Assembly: GCF_037975245.1 (NCBI RefSeq)
Contig: NC_092577.1
Coordinates: 21,636,898 to 21,700,897, forward strand
Source of the DNA: Apostichopus japonicus
Lineage: Eukaryota > Echinodermata > Holothuroidea > Aspidochirotida > Stichopodidae
Length of the DNA stretch: 64,000 nt
Reading direction: 5' to 3'
The notes beneath the pieces were generated by a model that was not told the origin of the DNA, searched no databases, and worked only from the letters and a program-made list of their open reading frames with translations. The position numbers and the translations under genes are program-made. How positions within the stretch are numbered: position 1 is the first letter of the stretch; each line of letters opens with the position of its first letter. Positions 34,762 to 44,614 of this stretch are shown here, piece by piece.

Positions 34762-35599
34762 AAGGTTGTCAAGTGGATGACACCCTTTGAGGCTTGGACT
34801 GGGGAGAAGCCAAATGTTTCCCATTTCCGATCATTTGGGTGTGTTGCATATGCTCATGTCCCAAAGGATGAACGCCAGAAACTTCACTCCAAAGCAAGAA
34901 AATGCATGTTCTTGGGATAAGGTACTGAAACCAAGGGGTATCGACTATACGATCAGAAACGTTCCAAAGTGTTCTTTAGTCGAGATGTTCAGTTTAATGA
35001 GCAGATGCATGGAGTTGAGGAGTCCAATGACTCGCATGAGGGTCGTCACATACTGATTGATAGTATAAGTAACGACAAATTAGTTGCCGATGATGCAGCT
35101 CCAGAGGCACAACTTAGGCGATCAGAAAGAGATCGGAGACCTCCTGATCATTTTGGTGAATGGGTAAACTTTGTTGGAAGTAATCCAAAAGAGCCATTTA
35201 CTGTGAGTGAAGCTCTTGGTAGATCTGATAAATCAAAATGGGTGGATGCCATGGAGAAAGAAGTTCAGTCTCTCCATGATAATAATGTTTGGGTCTTAAC
35301 TGAGCTGCCAGAAGGTAGAAAAGCAGTTGGCAGCAAATGGGTGTTTTAAGGTTAAGTCCTGTGCTGATGGGTCAGTCGAACGGTATAATAAAGCTCGACT
35401 GGTAGCCCAAGGTTTTTCTCAGAAGTTTGGTGTTGATTATGATGAGAAGTTTTGTCCAGTCATACGTTTTGAGTCTGTACGCAATGTTTTGGCACTAAGT
35501 GTTGAAAATGACTTGAAAGTTCACCAGATGGATGTAACAACGGCATTTCTTAATGGTAACCTCAAAGAGGAAGTCTATATGAAACAACCAGAAGGTTGG
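34762..35599 (+). pseudogene. Copia integrase C-terminal side and reverse transcriptase N-terminal half
   Basis: Coding starts with TPFEAWTGEKPNVSHFRSFG (end of the integrase), then RSERDRRPPDHFGEW and the RT start WVDAMEKEVQSLHDNNVWVL. After a frame change near 35345 it continues ARLVAQGFSQKFGVDYDEKF and HQMDVTTAFLNG, the RT motif A region containing the first catalytic aspartate. The frame has a stop at 34918 and a shift at 35345. The YxDD region is missing because the LINE fragment begins at 35600. Confidence 0.88.
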
Positions 35600-36444
35600 T
35601 CCCGGCGCTGTTTAGCAACAGAGAACCGCATAGTAGTACTCCAAACAGGGTGGTGCGTGTCATCTGCTCCGCTCTGATTGAGTTGCCCCCTGTTGACCTG
35701 TCACAGCCGGCCCTCGTTCACAGTTCGTTGCGGGATAAGGCCTTGAATGCAACTTTTGTCCAGGGACGTCATTCTGCCGAAGTATGGCGTTCGGTGCATT
35801 CAAGGCTGAATGGTTGCAGGCTCCGTGATCTCGCATGGAGAGTTGCACACGATGCCTTGGTGACCAACCTAAAAAGATATCATTGGCGATTGGGTGATGG
35901 ACTGTGCCCTAGGACCGGCTGTGACAGCTTAGAGAGTACTGCTCATGTTTTTTGGCATTGTTCCTTTGTAGTAAACTTATGGGAGTGGTTCCAGACCTGG
36001 ACCGACCGTGTTACGGGAGACCGTTCATGGTCGGTAGGGCAGGCCTTTATTTTATATGGGGAAGACCCTCCAGTTTGTTCGGTAGCTGTGTTGCACCGCA
36101 TCATTTTTGTTTGCTCTATTGTAAAAAAACATGTTTGGCAGAATAGATGTAATTTGGTTTTTAGGGGGAAATTTGCCAGTTGGCAGGCAGCCCTGGAGGC
36201 GGTGAAGTGTGACATTCGCCTTGAAATTGAAGGCGATTTTCGCCGTTTATCTCAGGCTGCCTTTTTTGGACGCTGGTGTGCTGGGGAGGTGTTTTTCGTT
36301 TCGCTGCGTGCGGGTCGTCCTTTTGTAGGTTTCAGTGGGGGGGGGGGGGGTTGGCGTTTTGTCTCTGCAGGTCGGCGGGCGAATGTTTCGTTTGTCAGAA
36401 TGGGATGGTTTGGTAGTGCCGTTTGGCCGTGACGTTTTGTATAC
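35600..36444 (+). mobile_element. Tx1-like LINE 3' fragment (ORF2 tail) inside Copia RT
   Basis: A plus-strand frame (35596-36432) encodes the ORF2 tail nearly without interruption: VPALFSNREPHSSTPNRVV, GCDSLESTAHVFWHC (the zinc-binding motif) and AAFFGRWCAGEV. A 10-base G run lies at 36339-36350. It ends just before the Foldback-like element; the last ~40 bp of the usual 3' end are absent. Its coding state is better preserved than in the other LINE copies, suggesting a younger insertion. Confidence 0.85.
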
Positions 36445-36453
36445 CGCGGGAAG

Positions 36454-37632
36454 GGTTACATCTCTATGTTCCGACGTCTCTATGTTCCGACGTCTCTATG
36501 TTCCGACGTCTCTATGTTCCGACGTCTCTATGTTCCGACGTCTCTATGTTCCGACGTCTCTATGTTCCGACGTCTCTATGTTCCGACGTCTCTATGTTCC
36601 GACGTCTCTATGTTCCGACGTCTCTATGTTCCGACGTCTCTATGTTCCGACGTCTCTATGTTCCGACGTCTCTATGTTCCGACGTCTCTATGTTCCGACG
36701 TCTCTATGTTCCGACGTCTCTATGTTCCGACGTCTCTATGTTCCGACGTCTCTATGTTCCGACGTCTCTATGTTCCGACGTCTCTATGTTCCGACGTCTC
36801 TATGTTCCGACGTCTCTATGTTCCGACGTCTCTATGTTCCGACGTCTCTATGTTCCGACGTCTCTATGTTCCGACGTCTCTATGTTCCGACGTCTCTATG
36901 TTCCGACGTCTCTATGTTCCGACGTCTCTATGTTCCGACGTCTCTATGTTCCGACGTCTCTATGTTCCGACGTCTCTATGTTCCGACGTCTCTATGTTCC
37001 GACGTCTCTATGTTCCGACGTCTCTATGTTCCGACGTCTCTATGTTCCGACGTCTCTATGTTCCGACGTCTCTATGTTCCGACGTCTCTATGTTCCGACG
37101 TCTCTATGTTCCGACGTCTCTATGTTCCGACGTCTCTATGTTCCGACGTCTCTATGTTCCGACGTCTCTATGTTCCGACGTCTCTATGTTCCGACGTCTC
37201 TATGTTCCGACGTCTCTATGTTCCGACGTCTCTATGTTCCGACATTTTTTTTGGACTCTAATTTTGTTTACCCAAATTTTTTCGGGAGCAAAATTGTTGA
37301 CCAACATGTTTTCGGACCAACTTTTTTTGGGAGCAAAATTATTTTAGACCAATATATTTTTATGAGGAAATTTTTTTGGAGCACAATTTTTGACACCAAC
37401 ATTGTCATCATAACATTGGGTCATAACATGGTCATCCCAAAAATTGTGTGCCCAAAAAGGTAGGTCAGAAAAAATGTTGGTCCAAAAAAATTAGAGTCCC
37501 CCCAAAAAAAATTGGCGCCCAAAAAAATTAAGTCCCCGAAAAAAAATTTGCTCAGAAAAATGGGGGACCAAAAAGATTGAGTCTCCAAAAACAATTTGTC
37601 GCAACATAGAGACGTCGGAACATAGGGATGTC
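36454..37632. mobile_element. Foldback-like element with asymmetric tandem-repeat ends
   Basis: The left terminus reads GGTTACATCTCTATGTTCC; the right terminus in reverse complement reads GTGACATCCCTATGTTCC. Both run into the 16-bp unit TCTCTATGTTCCGACG, about 49 copies on the left but only one and a fraction on the right (about 37606-37625). The direct repeat ACCGCGGGAAG lies on both sides (36443-36453 and 37633-37643). The interior (37244-37605) is T-rich on the left and A-rich on the right, also roughly inverted. Tandem-repeat arms and a 9-bp-class duplication are what Drosophila FB elements show, within the MuDR/Foldback superfamily. No transposase is present. Confidence 0.75.
36461..37243. 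repeat. Perfect 16-bp tandem array, about 49 copies
   Basis: TCTCTATGTTCCGACG repeats for 783 bp with no mismatch that I can see. Because 16 is not a multiple of 3 and no frame contains a stop, all three plus frames are open and give the same 16-residue cycle in shifted phase. The minus strand contains TAG in every cycle. The long open frames (293-346 residues) are therefore not genes. Confidence 0.95.
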
Positions 37633-37643
37633 ACCGCGGGAAG

Positions 37644-37735
37644 TACAGTACAGTAAAGTTGAAAATTGGGTGTTATCAGATGTAGAGCGAGAGCGAAAAA
37701 CACGTCTGCACTCCACGAAAACCAACCACCAACTC
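37644..37735 (-). mobile_element. Tx1-like LINE 5' UTR remnant
   Basis: The sequence with GAGCGAGAGCGAAAA and CACTCCACGAAA matches the 5' end of the minus-strand LINE at about 15465-15555. Without the Foldback-like element it would directly join the plus-strand LINE 3' fragment ending at 36444. Confidence 0.75.
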
Positions 37736-37798
37736 ATTACTATGTATTTTCAGCAAGTGTAAACAAAAGGGGCTAGCGTTCGTTATATCTATACCAAG

Positions 37799-38152
37799 AT
37801 GTCGATGTGTCAAGCGTATGGCTGTTCGAATCGGGTTTCAAAACGCTCACAACTTGTTTTTTTCAGCATTCCTGATCCGACGAAAGAACCAGAACGATGT
37901 TGAATTTGGTTACAAAAGATTGGTACTGACAAATTTAATTTCAAAACCTACACACATACTCGAAAAACAGAGTCGTTTGTGAACAGCATTTCGAGCCTGA
38001 CTGCATAGAAAATGCACTAGCCACTAAGCTTGGATTTGCTAAGCGAAAGCAATTGAAACCAGGTTCCATTCCAACGATTTTCACCTTTAAAACAAAAATG
38101 AAAAGAGAGACCCAGCAGTGTCAGGAGAAGTGAAGAAGCACAGAGAAGACAG
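37799..38152 (+). pseudogene. THAP-domain first exon, broken
   Basis: ATG 37799 begins MSMCQAYGCSNRVSKRS, the C-x4-C start of a THAP (C2CH) zinc finger. FSIPDPTKEPERC follows, then TGA. Downstream frames supply W (WLQKIGTDKFNF) and, after a frameshift, VVCEQHFEPDC with the last Cys and His and the PTIF ending. The exon closes at a good donor, GACAG/gtgagt at 38152. THAP domains bind DNA and occur in P-element, Kolobok and some ISL2EU proteins and in host factors. It probably joined the exons at 41983-44614, making the ISL2EU element an intron insertion. Confidence 0.7.
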
Positions 38153-38466
38153 GTGAGTTTTGCTGTTGTGACGATACGACTAGCCTGAGCTAAGGGACGG
38201 TAGCTCCTGCCAGTGTTATATTACTTTACTTACTAGGTCAGGCTAGGTTGTTAGGCTAGGCCTAGCCCTGTCCTTGGGCATTTCGTTATGTAATTTCCAC
38301 ATAACACATGCACTGTGTATTATTGTTAGTTTATTACTGTATTATTATTACACCATATGTCTGCCTAGTAATTATGGAATGCCTAATAGACACAATCGGC
38401 GACTCCGAGCAGCGGTGGTCACGTGACGTATAGTGGGTACAGAATCATAACAAACCATCGCGCGAC

Positions 38467-39532
38467 ATGTGCGCAGGGGGGATTGTCGTAGTTTTACTCT
38501 CTAAGTGTAAGAATGAAAGGATCGAGCATGAACTATTTATGCATTTCACTGGGATGGCATCATATGAGAGGTTCAAGCAGTTCTTAAGGTTTGTTTGTCC
38601 AACTTTGGACAATGAAGATGTGATCTACTGGGGAAGCAAAGCGAGTAAACATCGACTGATTGATACTGAACAGCTACTTAATGAATCGTTATATGAATTT
38701 CATGATGCAGGAGATGAAGAGAAAGATTTAATTCAAAACAGTTCATATAAAATCACAGCGCAAAATGAACTTTTGTTAACCCTTATGAAGTTAAGAACCG
38801 GGGCAAAAAATCTGGACCTTGCAGAACGCTTCAACATTTCTAACAGTACAGTGTCAAACAAAATAATAACATGGATAAATCTACTGTACGTAGCACTGGG
38901 AACACTGAACATTTGGCCACACAGAGACATAATCATCGAAAAGTCACCTAAGGAATTTCAAGAAAAATATAAAGACACGGTCATAATCATAGATGCCACT
39001 GAACTAACTGTCCAAGTGCTAAGTTCACTTCAGAAACAGAGTGAGTGCTACAGCAACTATAAGCACCACACTACGCTAAAGTCATTGATTGGCGTAGACC
39101 CAATGGGTGGCGTGATGTTTGTTTCGCAACTTTTCGAAGGGCCAATAAGCGATAAAGAAATAGTAAAGCGAAGCGGGTTTCTCACTGCTTTAAAAATGAA
39201 CTTGAATGTCAAAAAATCCTGCCAGGGGACGGTATCATGGCCGATCGAGGTTTTAATATTGGAGAAGACCTTCAAGAACTTGCCTTAAAACTAAATGTTC
39301 CCCCTTCCTGAGGGAAAATGGTTGCTTCAGTGAAAAAAACATCATACGAGCTCAGAATGTGGCACAACATCGAATCCATGTAGAAAGAACCAGTGGACAA
39401 GTCAAAAGGTTCAGAATTTTCCAGTCATTGATCCATGTATCCATGTTTGGAACTATAAACCAAATTTGGACAGTAGCTTGTTTGATTTCAAACTTCCAGA
39501 ACCCTGTTATTTCTGATGGAGGAGACAAGTGA
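38467..39532 (+). pseudogene. ISL2EU DDE transposase (DDE_Tnp_4-like), frameshifted
   Basis: The frame from 38467 has a helix-turn-helix-like stretch (LRTGAKNLDLAERFNISNST) and then DTVIIIDATEL, which holds the first catalytic Asp. KHHTTLKSLIGVDPMGG follows. After a frameshift near 39220 comes MADRGFNI (second Asp); after another near 39298 comes HVERTSGQVKRF (likely Glu) and a close at TGA 39530-39532. The order and spacing fit the DDE_Tnp_4 fold shared by PIF/Harbinger and ISL2EU. The N-terminal part, normally with a THAP domain, is absent: coding starts only ~20 bp inside the terminal repeat. The enzyme would excise and insert the element in the nucleus. This copy is inactive. Confidence 0.85.
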
Positions 39533-39794
39533 TTTTACATTTTGTTTATGTTGATGATCTGTCCGGCTCAAATCTTGCTTTCTCAAGTGTAATTATTATT
39601 GGCTGTACCTTAAAATGCAGTTTTTTCTTCTTCTTTTTTTTTTTAAATATTATTAAAATGCAGGTGCTATAAACCAAAGTATAAGATTGTAGGACTAGGA
39701 GTAGGATTGTAAAGTAGGATTTTTAACTTTGCATCGTGGAAATACTATCCAGTAATTTTTGCGGTGAAACCATAATGATCTCCCAATGAGTCGG

Positions 39795-39997
39795 ACGACC
39801 CGCGCTGCGTGCGGGTCGTCCTTCTGTACGTTTTTGAATGTTTCAGTGGGGGGGGGGGTGGTTGGGCGTTTTGTCTCTGCAGGTCGGCGGGCGCATGTTT
39901 TTTTGGCTCGCTAGACCTTAGTTTCGTTTGTCAGAATGGGATGGTTCGGTAGTGCCGTTTGGCCGTGACGTTTTGTATCCCGCATGGCGGGTCACGT
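39795..39997 (+). mobile_element. Tx1-like LINE 3' end fragment
   Basis: CGCTGCGTGCGGGTCGTCCTT, a G run, GGTCGGCGGGCGCATG and the shared terminus GTCACGTAAAAAGCGC match the 3' ends of the other LINE copies. It is 5'-truncated to ~200 bp and has no ORF. It sits between the two genes of the ISL2EU element. Confidence 0.8.
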
Positions 39998-40563
39998 AAA
40001 AAGCGCATGTTGTATTTATTACCAGGGGCAGATCAAGGATTTTTTTGGGGGGGGGTGGTCATGCGTACACTCATAAAGTTTACCATCACAGATAATAACC
40101 CCTGCATACTGTCATCTTTTTTATTTGTCTTTGTCAGAGCAGCCCCCCTCCCCCCAGATTACACATGAAGAAATTCAGCCAGCTAGGCCAACATTTCTAC
40201 ATGTATTATTTAGTCAAGTTATTGGATATTTTCATGTAACTGCAATAATTTTCCTCTTGCCAGGCACCATACATTATTCTATCAACTCAAGGTAGTGTTT
40301 AAAAGAATTTGTTTCTGTAGATGACATACTGTAGATGGTATACTCTATTCAGTACATGATAGTTATTGTGTTGAATACATGAATTAAACTTACAATAATA
40401 CTGTTTGTTCGGTGTCAACCTGGTTTTCATTTATTTATTTTGTCAAATAAATACAACTGTAGTAGACATATATACAGCTTTCTTTTTTTAAGCACATTTT
40501 CACATAGATCTGATAAATGGAATGGATTAAACACAGAAATCAGATTGTTTTCCACTTTCTTTT

Positions 40564-40806
40564 CTATGTTGACAGAGAGCTGATAAATGGAAGAGACTTA
40601 ACGTAAACATTGTTCAATTTACTTAACAAACTATTCCAATATTCTTCATCAAACAGTATCCTTATTACTGCCATCTCATGTGAATCACTTAAATATACAA
40701 CAAAGTCACACCATGATAACCCTGAGATTGCTAATTGTCCTTGGACCTGATCGTAATACCCATAAGGAGAATTTTTCATGAGGGAATACATGTTGTTGCC
40801 ATACAC
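40564..40806 (-). pseudogene. YqaJ-like nuclease C-terminal fragment of ISL2EU
   Basis: The minus-strand frame contains YGYYDQVQGQLAISGLSWCD followed by FVVYLSD, the QxQ and WCDFVVY motifs of the YqaJ/lambda-exonuclease family, then a hydrophilic tail. Only about 80 residues remain; the N-terminal half with the main acidic catalytic residues is missing because the frame begins ~20 bp inside the right terminal repeat. In ISL2EU elements this gene accompanies the transposase in opposite orientation, as here. Its role in transposition is not established to my knowledge. Confidence 0.8.
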
Positions 40807-40875
40807 CGCACTTGGTTTGTTTACATTGTATACCCACTATAGGTCACGTGACGCCGGTCGCCGATTGTGTCTATT

Positions 40876-41982
40876 GGTATAAATATATGTCAATTATTGA
40901 TAATAATTTTACCTCATAGAATAAAGGTGCACTATGCTCCCTAAATGAAACATCACAAATTAATCTAACAGCTCTCTTTTGAAGTAAAGAGGGGGAAGCA
41001 TTACCCCAATTAATAGTACAATAATGCAGGTCTAATATAACAGACGTAGCCGGTCTACACCATATCAGAGCCTATCAGCTACTACAGTACTGGCTACAAC
41101 TTAGCCTAGATGTACACTACTCAGTTGCCTAGGCGTACAAGTTCGCAGCTGGTGTTCAGATTACATATGGATTACGGTGATGTATAATGATGTACAGCCC
41201 TGGGCCCTCATTAGTTGGGGCATTTAGCGCAGACCTAATGCCACTAGTCCTTGTCCGGGAAGAATTGGCTTTTTCGCCAGAGAAGAATTGACCAATTCAA
41301 TTGGTCATTGTCAGAGACAATCACTGGGCAATAAAATACAATAAATATGACCGGCTCACTTTTCCCCACACTTTCAAGATATTCTAAGTTCTGTCTGATT
41401 TGTCATAACCACAAACTTTGTTTGCCTTACAAACGGTTACTGTAGCCATAGGCATGTGTATATGGAATAACAAGATATATTATTGCAATACTTTTTGGTG
41501 ATTACTGTAGTAGTATGAACTGTTAACTATGCACTCAGCAAAAGAAGTATGGTAATTATGAGCATCGGTGTCACTGGCTGTCACCCACCTGTTTTAAAAA
41601 CACATGGAGAAGAAGTTGTGCAACAAGCATGTTATAATTTTCCATAAAAAATACAGTACAAGCCTGAGATATTCAATTGTTGCATACATTTTTAACATTC
41701 ATTGTCCATTCTTTATAATAAGGAAAGCCCCTAACATATATGGTTCACCAGCAGTGGTGTGTGGGAATGAGCCGCTCAGAATTTGCAGTGACCTACCAAG
41801 TGTAATCTCTTTAGATGTTTGCCAATAGTTTTTTAATGTCATGTTTTATTTTTGATGTCAATGCATACAGAGCAAGATAACCAAAATATTTATGGCATGG
41901 CCTCTAATGAGATGCTGGTACATAGTCTGTCATATGAAGAAAATTTGTTACATCAAAGTTGTTTTATTTAAATCATCTACAG
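40876..41982. other. Remainder of putative THAP-gene intron
   Basis: No coding or transposon features are recognised. The short frame at 41604-41828 has no signature. Confidence 0.3.
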
Positions 41983-44614
41983 ATAATTTACGATGTGCTG
42001 TGTGAGGAAGGACCGTCAACTTCATCTACCCCCCGATCTACACCATCTTTGCCTGAACCGCTTGATATTTACATTAATGATGAGGACAAGTTGCTGGAAG
42101 TAGCTGAGGTAAATTAACATTCCCATTCCCCCAAAAATCACAAAAAAAGATTTTTCCCTCCTGACCATCACATTGGAGATCTATGTTAGAAAAAAAACAA
42201 GCCATAGACGGAATGCAAAGCTTAATGAAGTGAAATGACCATGGGATTAAGAGATGCTCTTAAAATGCAAATTGCCTAATATTCACAATAAAGTATGTTT
42301 CCTCAATTTCACGCTGTTAGCCTTTCAACAACAGATACTTCACTGAAAGTGAAAAGTCCTGTCAACAGGAGACATCGGATGAAGACTGTGAAACCCAGTC
42401 CAATAAGACTTCAAGGTAAGCAGTTGTTGCACAAGTCTGGTAGTGATTGTGTGTGTATGTACAGTATATGGTGATCAATATGAACCAGTTATTGAATCCT
42501 ATGAAAAATCGCAATCTACAGACCATGCCTACTATGTCCCGATAGATGAAGAAGTAAGATGACATGTTTGAATATAAATTGTCTTTGTTTTGGGACAATG
42601 TTATGGCTCTTGTCTGAATACACAATACACAGCAATATCATTATGACTGTGTGTGACAGTGGTGTGTGGATGGTGGAGGAATGTGCCACCATCCTGTGCA
42701 CAGCTTACAGAACATGGAAGCGAATCTTCTTCCAGGATAGTGCAAACTAGTAGCTGACGACTACATCAATAGACTGTGTTCAAGCAAAAAAAAAAATTGT
42801 CTTTGAACTGACTTGGCACACAGCTAGAGATTTTCCATAGGGGGTCATTGTTTTGGGTGACCCCTGCCCTCTGGCCAAAAAATTGCAATTAACAGGATTT
42901 TTTGGCGCTCAGTTTTTAACAATAGGGCCATGTGTGATCCCCCCCCCCCCCGCCAATCCGTGGCTCCAGTATTTAATATTCAACACAGTATGGGATTTCA
43001 TGCTTGCTTTTCCTTTCTTTTTTTCAAAGGAATGTCCTGAACAGAGGATCTTGCCGAATGAGCTTCTGACCTCAGTTGAACCAGACAAAGGAGACAGTGA
43101 TGATGACAACTCAGGGTCTGGGTTGTATGACTTTGATAATTCATGTAGTAGTGAGCAGGACTCGAGCCACACCTATGACCCGTCGTCCAGTAGTTCTGGG
43201 AACCAGAAGGAAATACCAGCAACATTAGAGCAGACATACTTGTATGAGAGTAAATTTTTAGTATTCATAGAACACCTGGAACATCTTTTCTATTTGATTT
43301 CTTGCCCTGAACGTGGCTTGAAAAGTACCCATGTAGAAGACCATGTGTCTGGCTCATTACTGTCGGCTAAGCTATATTGTCCAAACTATCACCTGATTTT
43401 AGATTGCAAATCTCAACCAGTAATTGGAAAAGGTTTGGGTTGGAAATCTGTTCATAGCATGTGCTATCCTGTTTAGTGGGAACACATTCGGTCATGTTAA
43501 GAAATTTTCAGTCTTTAGGGCTAAACCTTATTAGCAGTTCTACCTTCTTCAATTTTCAACGGAAAGTGCTAAATCCTGTTATTGATCGGGAGTTCTGCAT
43601 ACAGCAGGAAAACCTAATTCCCTCCTTGCCCAACTGGAGTAATGCTGAGTGGTGATGGGAGATGCGACTCTCGAGGCTATAGTGCCAAATGTTGCACCTA
43701 TTCCATGATGGATATGGCTACCCTCTCAGATTTTAACTTCAAATGTGGTTCAGGTCACAGAGACAACCAGCTCTGTGGTCATGGAGAAACTTGGCTTCCA
43801 GAGGTGTATGGGAGTTCTGCACAGTAGATATGTGAAGGTTGATGTTATGGCCACAGACAGGCATACAGGTATAAGATCCATAATGAAGAAGGATTATAGC
43901 CATATCGATCACCAATTTTATGTCTGGCATCTTGCCAAAAGTGTGAAAAAAAGGATCATTGCTAAGGGTAGGAACCAAGAGTGTGCTGACCTGATGCCTT
44001 GGCTACAGGCCATATCTAACCATCTGTGGTGGTCAGCACAAACATGTGGGGGAGATGCTGATCTCCTTGTTGAAAAGTGGACATCTTTGACATATACCAC
44101 ATTACAAATGTGCATGAATGGGTAGTGGGGGAAAACTTCAAGGGATGTACTCACCCTCCGGAGCTTGACAGATGAAGAGGACAGAACAAAGGCATCGCTT
44201 GAAATAGATTCCCCAGCACATACTGTTTTAAATGAGGTGTTGTTTGACAAACGACTTCTCAATGACATTAGAATGTTGAATAGGTCCTGCTACACTGGTC
44301 AATTGGAAGTGTTCCATGGGGCCCTGTTAAAGTACTGCCCAAAGAGGATTCACTTTGATATGCCCCAAATGTGGTCCATAACCCAACTGGCTATTATGGA
44401 CCACAATGCTAATGCATTTAGACAGCAGGCAGTTGTTAAGTGTAAGACTAAGTCCTCTGTCAAAAAAGGCCACAATCGTTACAAGTTAATGTTCAGCAAG
44501 GCAACAAAGAGGCGGACTGTCAAGGCAGTTTATGAACTCAAGACTTATTGGTTTGTGTTTGCCTTGATGGAGAATGTGATGTCTGTCAAAATGGGTAACC
44601 TAGTACTGGGTTAA
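41983..44614 (+). pseudogene. THAP-associated, transposase-derived family (possibly Kolobok-like), broken
   Basis: Small acidic exons with good borders lie at 41983-42108, 42369-42415 and 42465-42553. A large exon follows from 43030. The large exon carries, in order but in several frames, AILFSGNTFGHVKKF (43462-43510), GDGRCDSRGYSAKCCTYSMM (43645-43705), ATDRHTGIRSIMKKDYSHID (43850-43910), FYVWHLAKSVKKR, NHLWWSAQTCGGDADLL and LDHNAN-like text near 44400. These are the hallmarks of a common uncharacterised protein family of fish and marine invertebrates that usually starts with a THAP domain. Conserved Asp residues in GDGR and ATDRH fit an RNase H-like DDE fold; assignment to Kolobok is my inference. 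At least four frameshifts make it a pseudogene. An AATAAA lies near 45285. Confidence 0.65.

Larger units (their letters stand above)
33060..35599 (+). mobile_element. Ty1/Copia-type LTR retrotransposon, truncated and invaded
   Basis: Order of parts on the plus strand: a probable 5' LTR with TATATAAG at 33061, gag, zinc knuckle, protease, GAG-pre-integrase, a gap filled by a LINE fragment, the distal integrase side, and the N-terminal half of RT. The RT stops at 35599 where another LINE fragment begins, and no 3' LTR or RNase H was found. The whole element is inactive. Confidence 0.85.
38385..40875. mobile_element. ISL2EU-type DNA transposon remnant with terminal inverted repeats
   Basis: The left end AATAGACACAATCGGCGAC (38385) and the right end (to 40875) are inverted copies. 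After an indel they also share GTCACGTGAC and TATAGTGGGTA, giving about 50-60 bp ends. Inside, a DDE transposase runs rightwards and a YqaJ-like nuclease fragment runs leftwards, the two-gene convergent plan known for ISL2EU/IS4EU elements. Both genes are cut short near the ends, and a LINE 3' fragment lies between them. It is therefore a dead or non-autonomous copy. Confidence 0.8.

Noticed and set aside
36461-37243. CRISPR array
   Set aside because: Units abut without spacers and the context is eukaryotic transposons.
36335-37463. Three overlapping open frames of 293-346 residues with a repeated SLCSDVSMFRRLYVPT-type cycle
   Set aside because: They are a by-product of a stop-free 16-bp tandem repeat; all three plus frames give the same cycle, with no start context or family support.
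43030-44614. Intact host transposase-derived gene
   Set aside because: The conserved blocks fall in several different frames, so at least four frameshifts are needed; treated as a pseudogene.
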